DNA from: Nocardioides alcanivorans
GTDB taxonomy: Bacteria > Actinomycetota > Actinomycetes > Propionibacteriales > Nocardioidaceae
Direction: 5' to 3'
Assembly (NCBI RefSeq): GCF_021555175.1
Contig: NZ_JAKGRW010000024.1
Span: 1 to 64,000 of the forward strand
Length of the DNA stretch: 64,000 nucleotides
Shown: piece after piece, positions 63,412 to 64,000 of the stretch
Layout: the number at the start of each line of letters is the position of its first letter
Numbering within the stretch: position 1 is the stretch's first letter
Program-made: the position numbers and the translations under genes
Notes under the pieces: model-generated
What the model was told of the DNA's origin: nothing
The model's database searches: none
Seen by the model: only the letters and a program-made list of their open reading frames with translations

Positions 63412-64000
63412 TTCAGGTACTCCGCGGCAAGGTCGTACTTCTCCTTGACAGCGGCAGCTGCTTCGGCGCCGGTGCTGGCGGATGCGGTCATGCCCATGTC
63501 GCCAGCGGCCTTGACGAACTTGTCACTCTTGACTGCGTTGGTGAAGGCCTCAGTGAGCTTGTCGTGGATGTCGTCGGGCAGGCCGGCCGGCGCTGCGACC
63601 ACGTAGAACGCGGCCCACTTGAGGTCGAATCCCTGGGAGGCGAAGGTCGGGATCTCCGGGGCGAGAGGATTCGCTTCGGGCGACATGATGCCGAGCGCCC
63701 GCAACTTGCCGGCCTTCAGGTGGGGCAGCGCGCCGGCCAACTGCATCATCGATGCGTCGAGGTTCTTGCCCAGCAGCGCAGTGACCGACGAGCCGTCACC
63801 GTCGACCGGGATCGACTTGAAATCGACATCGACCGTGCGCTCGATCATGTTGAGCGGGACCGTGTAGTTGAGCGGACCCTCGCCCATGGTGAGCTTCCCG
63901 GGGTTGGCCTTCGCGGCGGCGAACAGGTCGTCGAGCGACTTGTACGGCGCGCTGGCGGGGACGACGATCATCACCGATGACTCGACGACGGTGGTGAGCA
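63408..64000 (-). CDS. tctC: TctC/Bug family substrate-binding protein (3' part)
   Basis: The C-terminal 197 residues of a periplasmic binding protein of the Bug/TctC family; its start lies beyond position 64000. The visible part has MIVVPASAPYKSLDDLFAAA, KLTMGEGPLNYTVPL and SSVTALLGKNLDASMMQLAG, then LKAGKLRALGIMSPE, typical of the second lobe and hinge. It captures a carboxylate and delivers it to TctAB. Confidence 0.85.
   Translation of the reverse strand, partial: LTTVVESSVMIVVPASAPYKSLDDLFAAAKANPGKLTMGEGPLNYTVPLNMIERTVDVDFKSIPVDGDGSSVTALLGKNLDASMMQLAGALPHLKAGKLRALGIMSPEANPLAPEIPTFASQGFDLKWAAFYVVAAPAGLPDDIHDKLTEAFTNAVKSDKFVKAAGDMGMTASASTGAEAAAAVKEKYDLAAEYLK

Overview
This is a high-GC actinobacterial window. 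The TadE/Flp pilus genes, the LysM-BTAD fusion, the MobF relaxase, DUF4192, DUF3152 and the prim-pol replication protein together resemble a Nocardioides- or Aeromicrobium-like member of the Actinomycetota; the genus is inference. Most of the window reads as an integrative/conjugative element or plasmid-like island carrying cargo. The right end is ordinary metabolic and transport DNA.

Layout. (1) 1-5.0 kb, minus strand: conjugation and replication backbone (M23 peptidoglycan hydrolase, a VirB8-like membrane protein, a ParB-domain protein, two unknown proteins and a prim-pol), headed by palindromes and GGCC repeats that look like an operator or origin. (2) 5.2-17 kb: a copper island (18-Cys Csp-like protein, ArsR regulator with its own palindrome, two DUF305 proteins, DUF411 lipoprotein, two-component system, SHOCT protein, multicopper oxidase, CopZ, CopB ATPase behind a CsoR-like palindrome). 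A decayed BTAD fragment sits on its left and the full BTAD-LysM gene on its right. (3) 17.3-28 kb, minus strand: a complete Tad-type secretion/pilus module translated as one overlapping operon. (4) 28.1-33.8 kb: two tandem inverted repeats (candidate oriT) and a MobF relaxase-helicase split by an ISL3 element at codon 8. (5) 33.8-59 kb: a defence island with a methyltransferase/helicase/GIY-YIG nuclease operon (methyltransferase split by IS1380), a CoiA-like nuclease, a three-gene ABC-3C/Lamassu-like operon, an unknown protein paired with XRE-ImmA (split by IS21), an OLD nuclease plus UvrD-like helicase pair of Gabija type, and a PIN toxin-antitoxin pair. A DUF4192 gene is split by IS3. (6) 59.5-64 kb: two DUF202 membrane proteins, an enoyl-CoA hydratase and a tripartite tricarboxylate transporter (tctA, tctB, partial tctC).

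Two patterns cut across the window. First, four IS elements of four families (ISL3, IS1380, IS21, IS3) each keep exact target-site duplications and readable inverted repeats, and removing each one restores an uninterrupted gene in frame; these insertions are recent. Two of them hit the first codons of a gene and supply a usable new start. Second, about a dozen long genes carry one single-base frameshift each, mostly in runs of G or C. That is more typical of uncorrected long-read sequence than of real decay, so the frameshifted genes are annotated as single genes and the shift is stated.

No tRNA, rRNA, CRISPR array or integrase gene was found.
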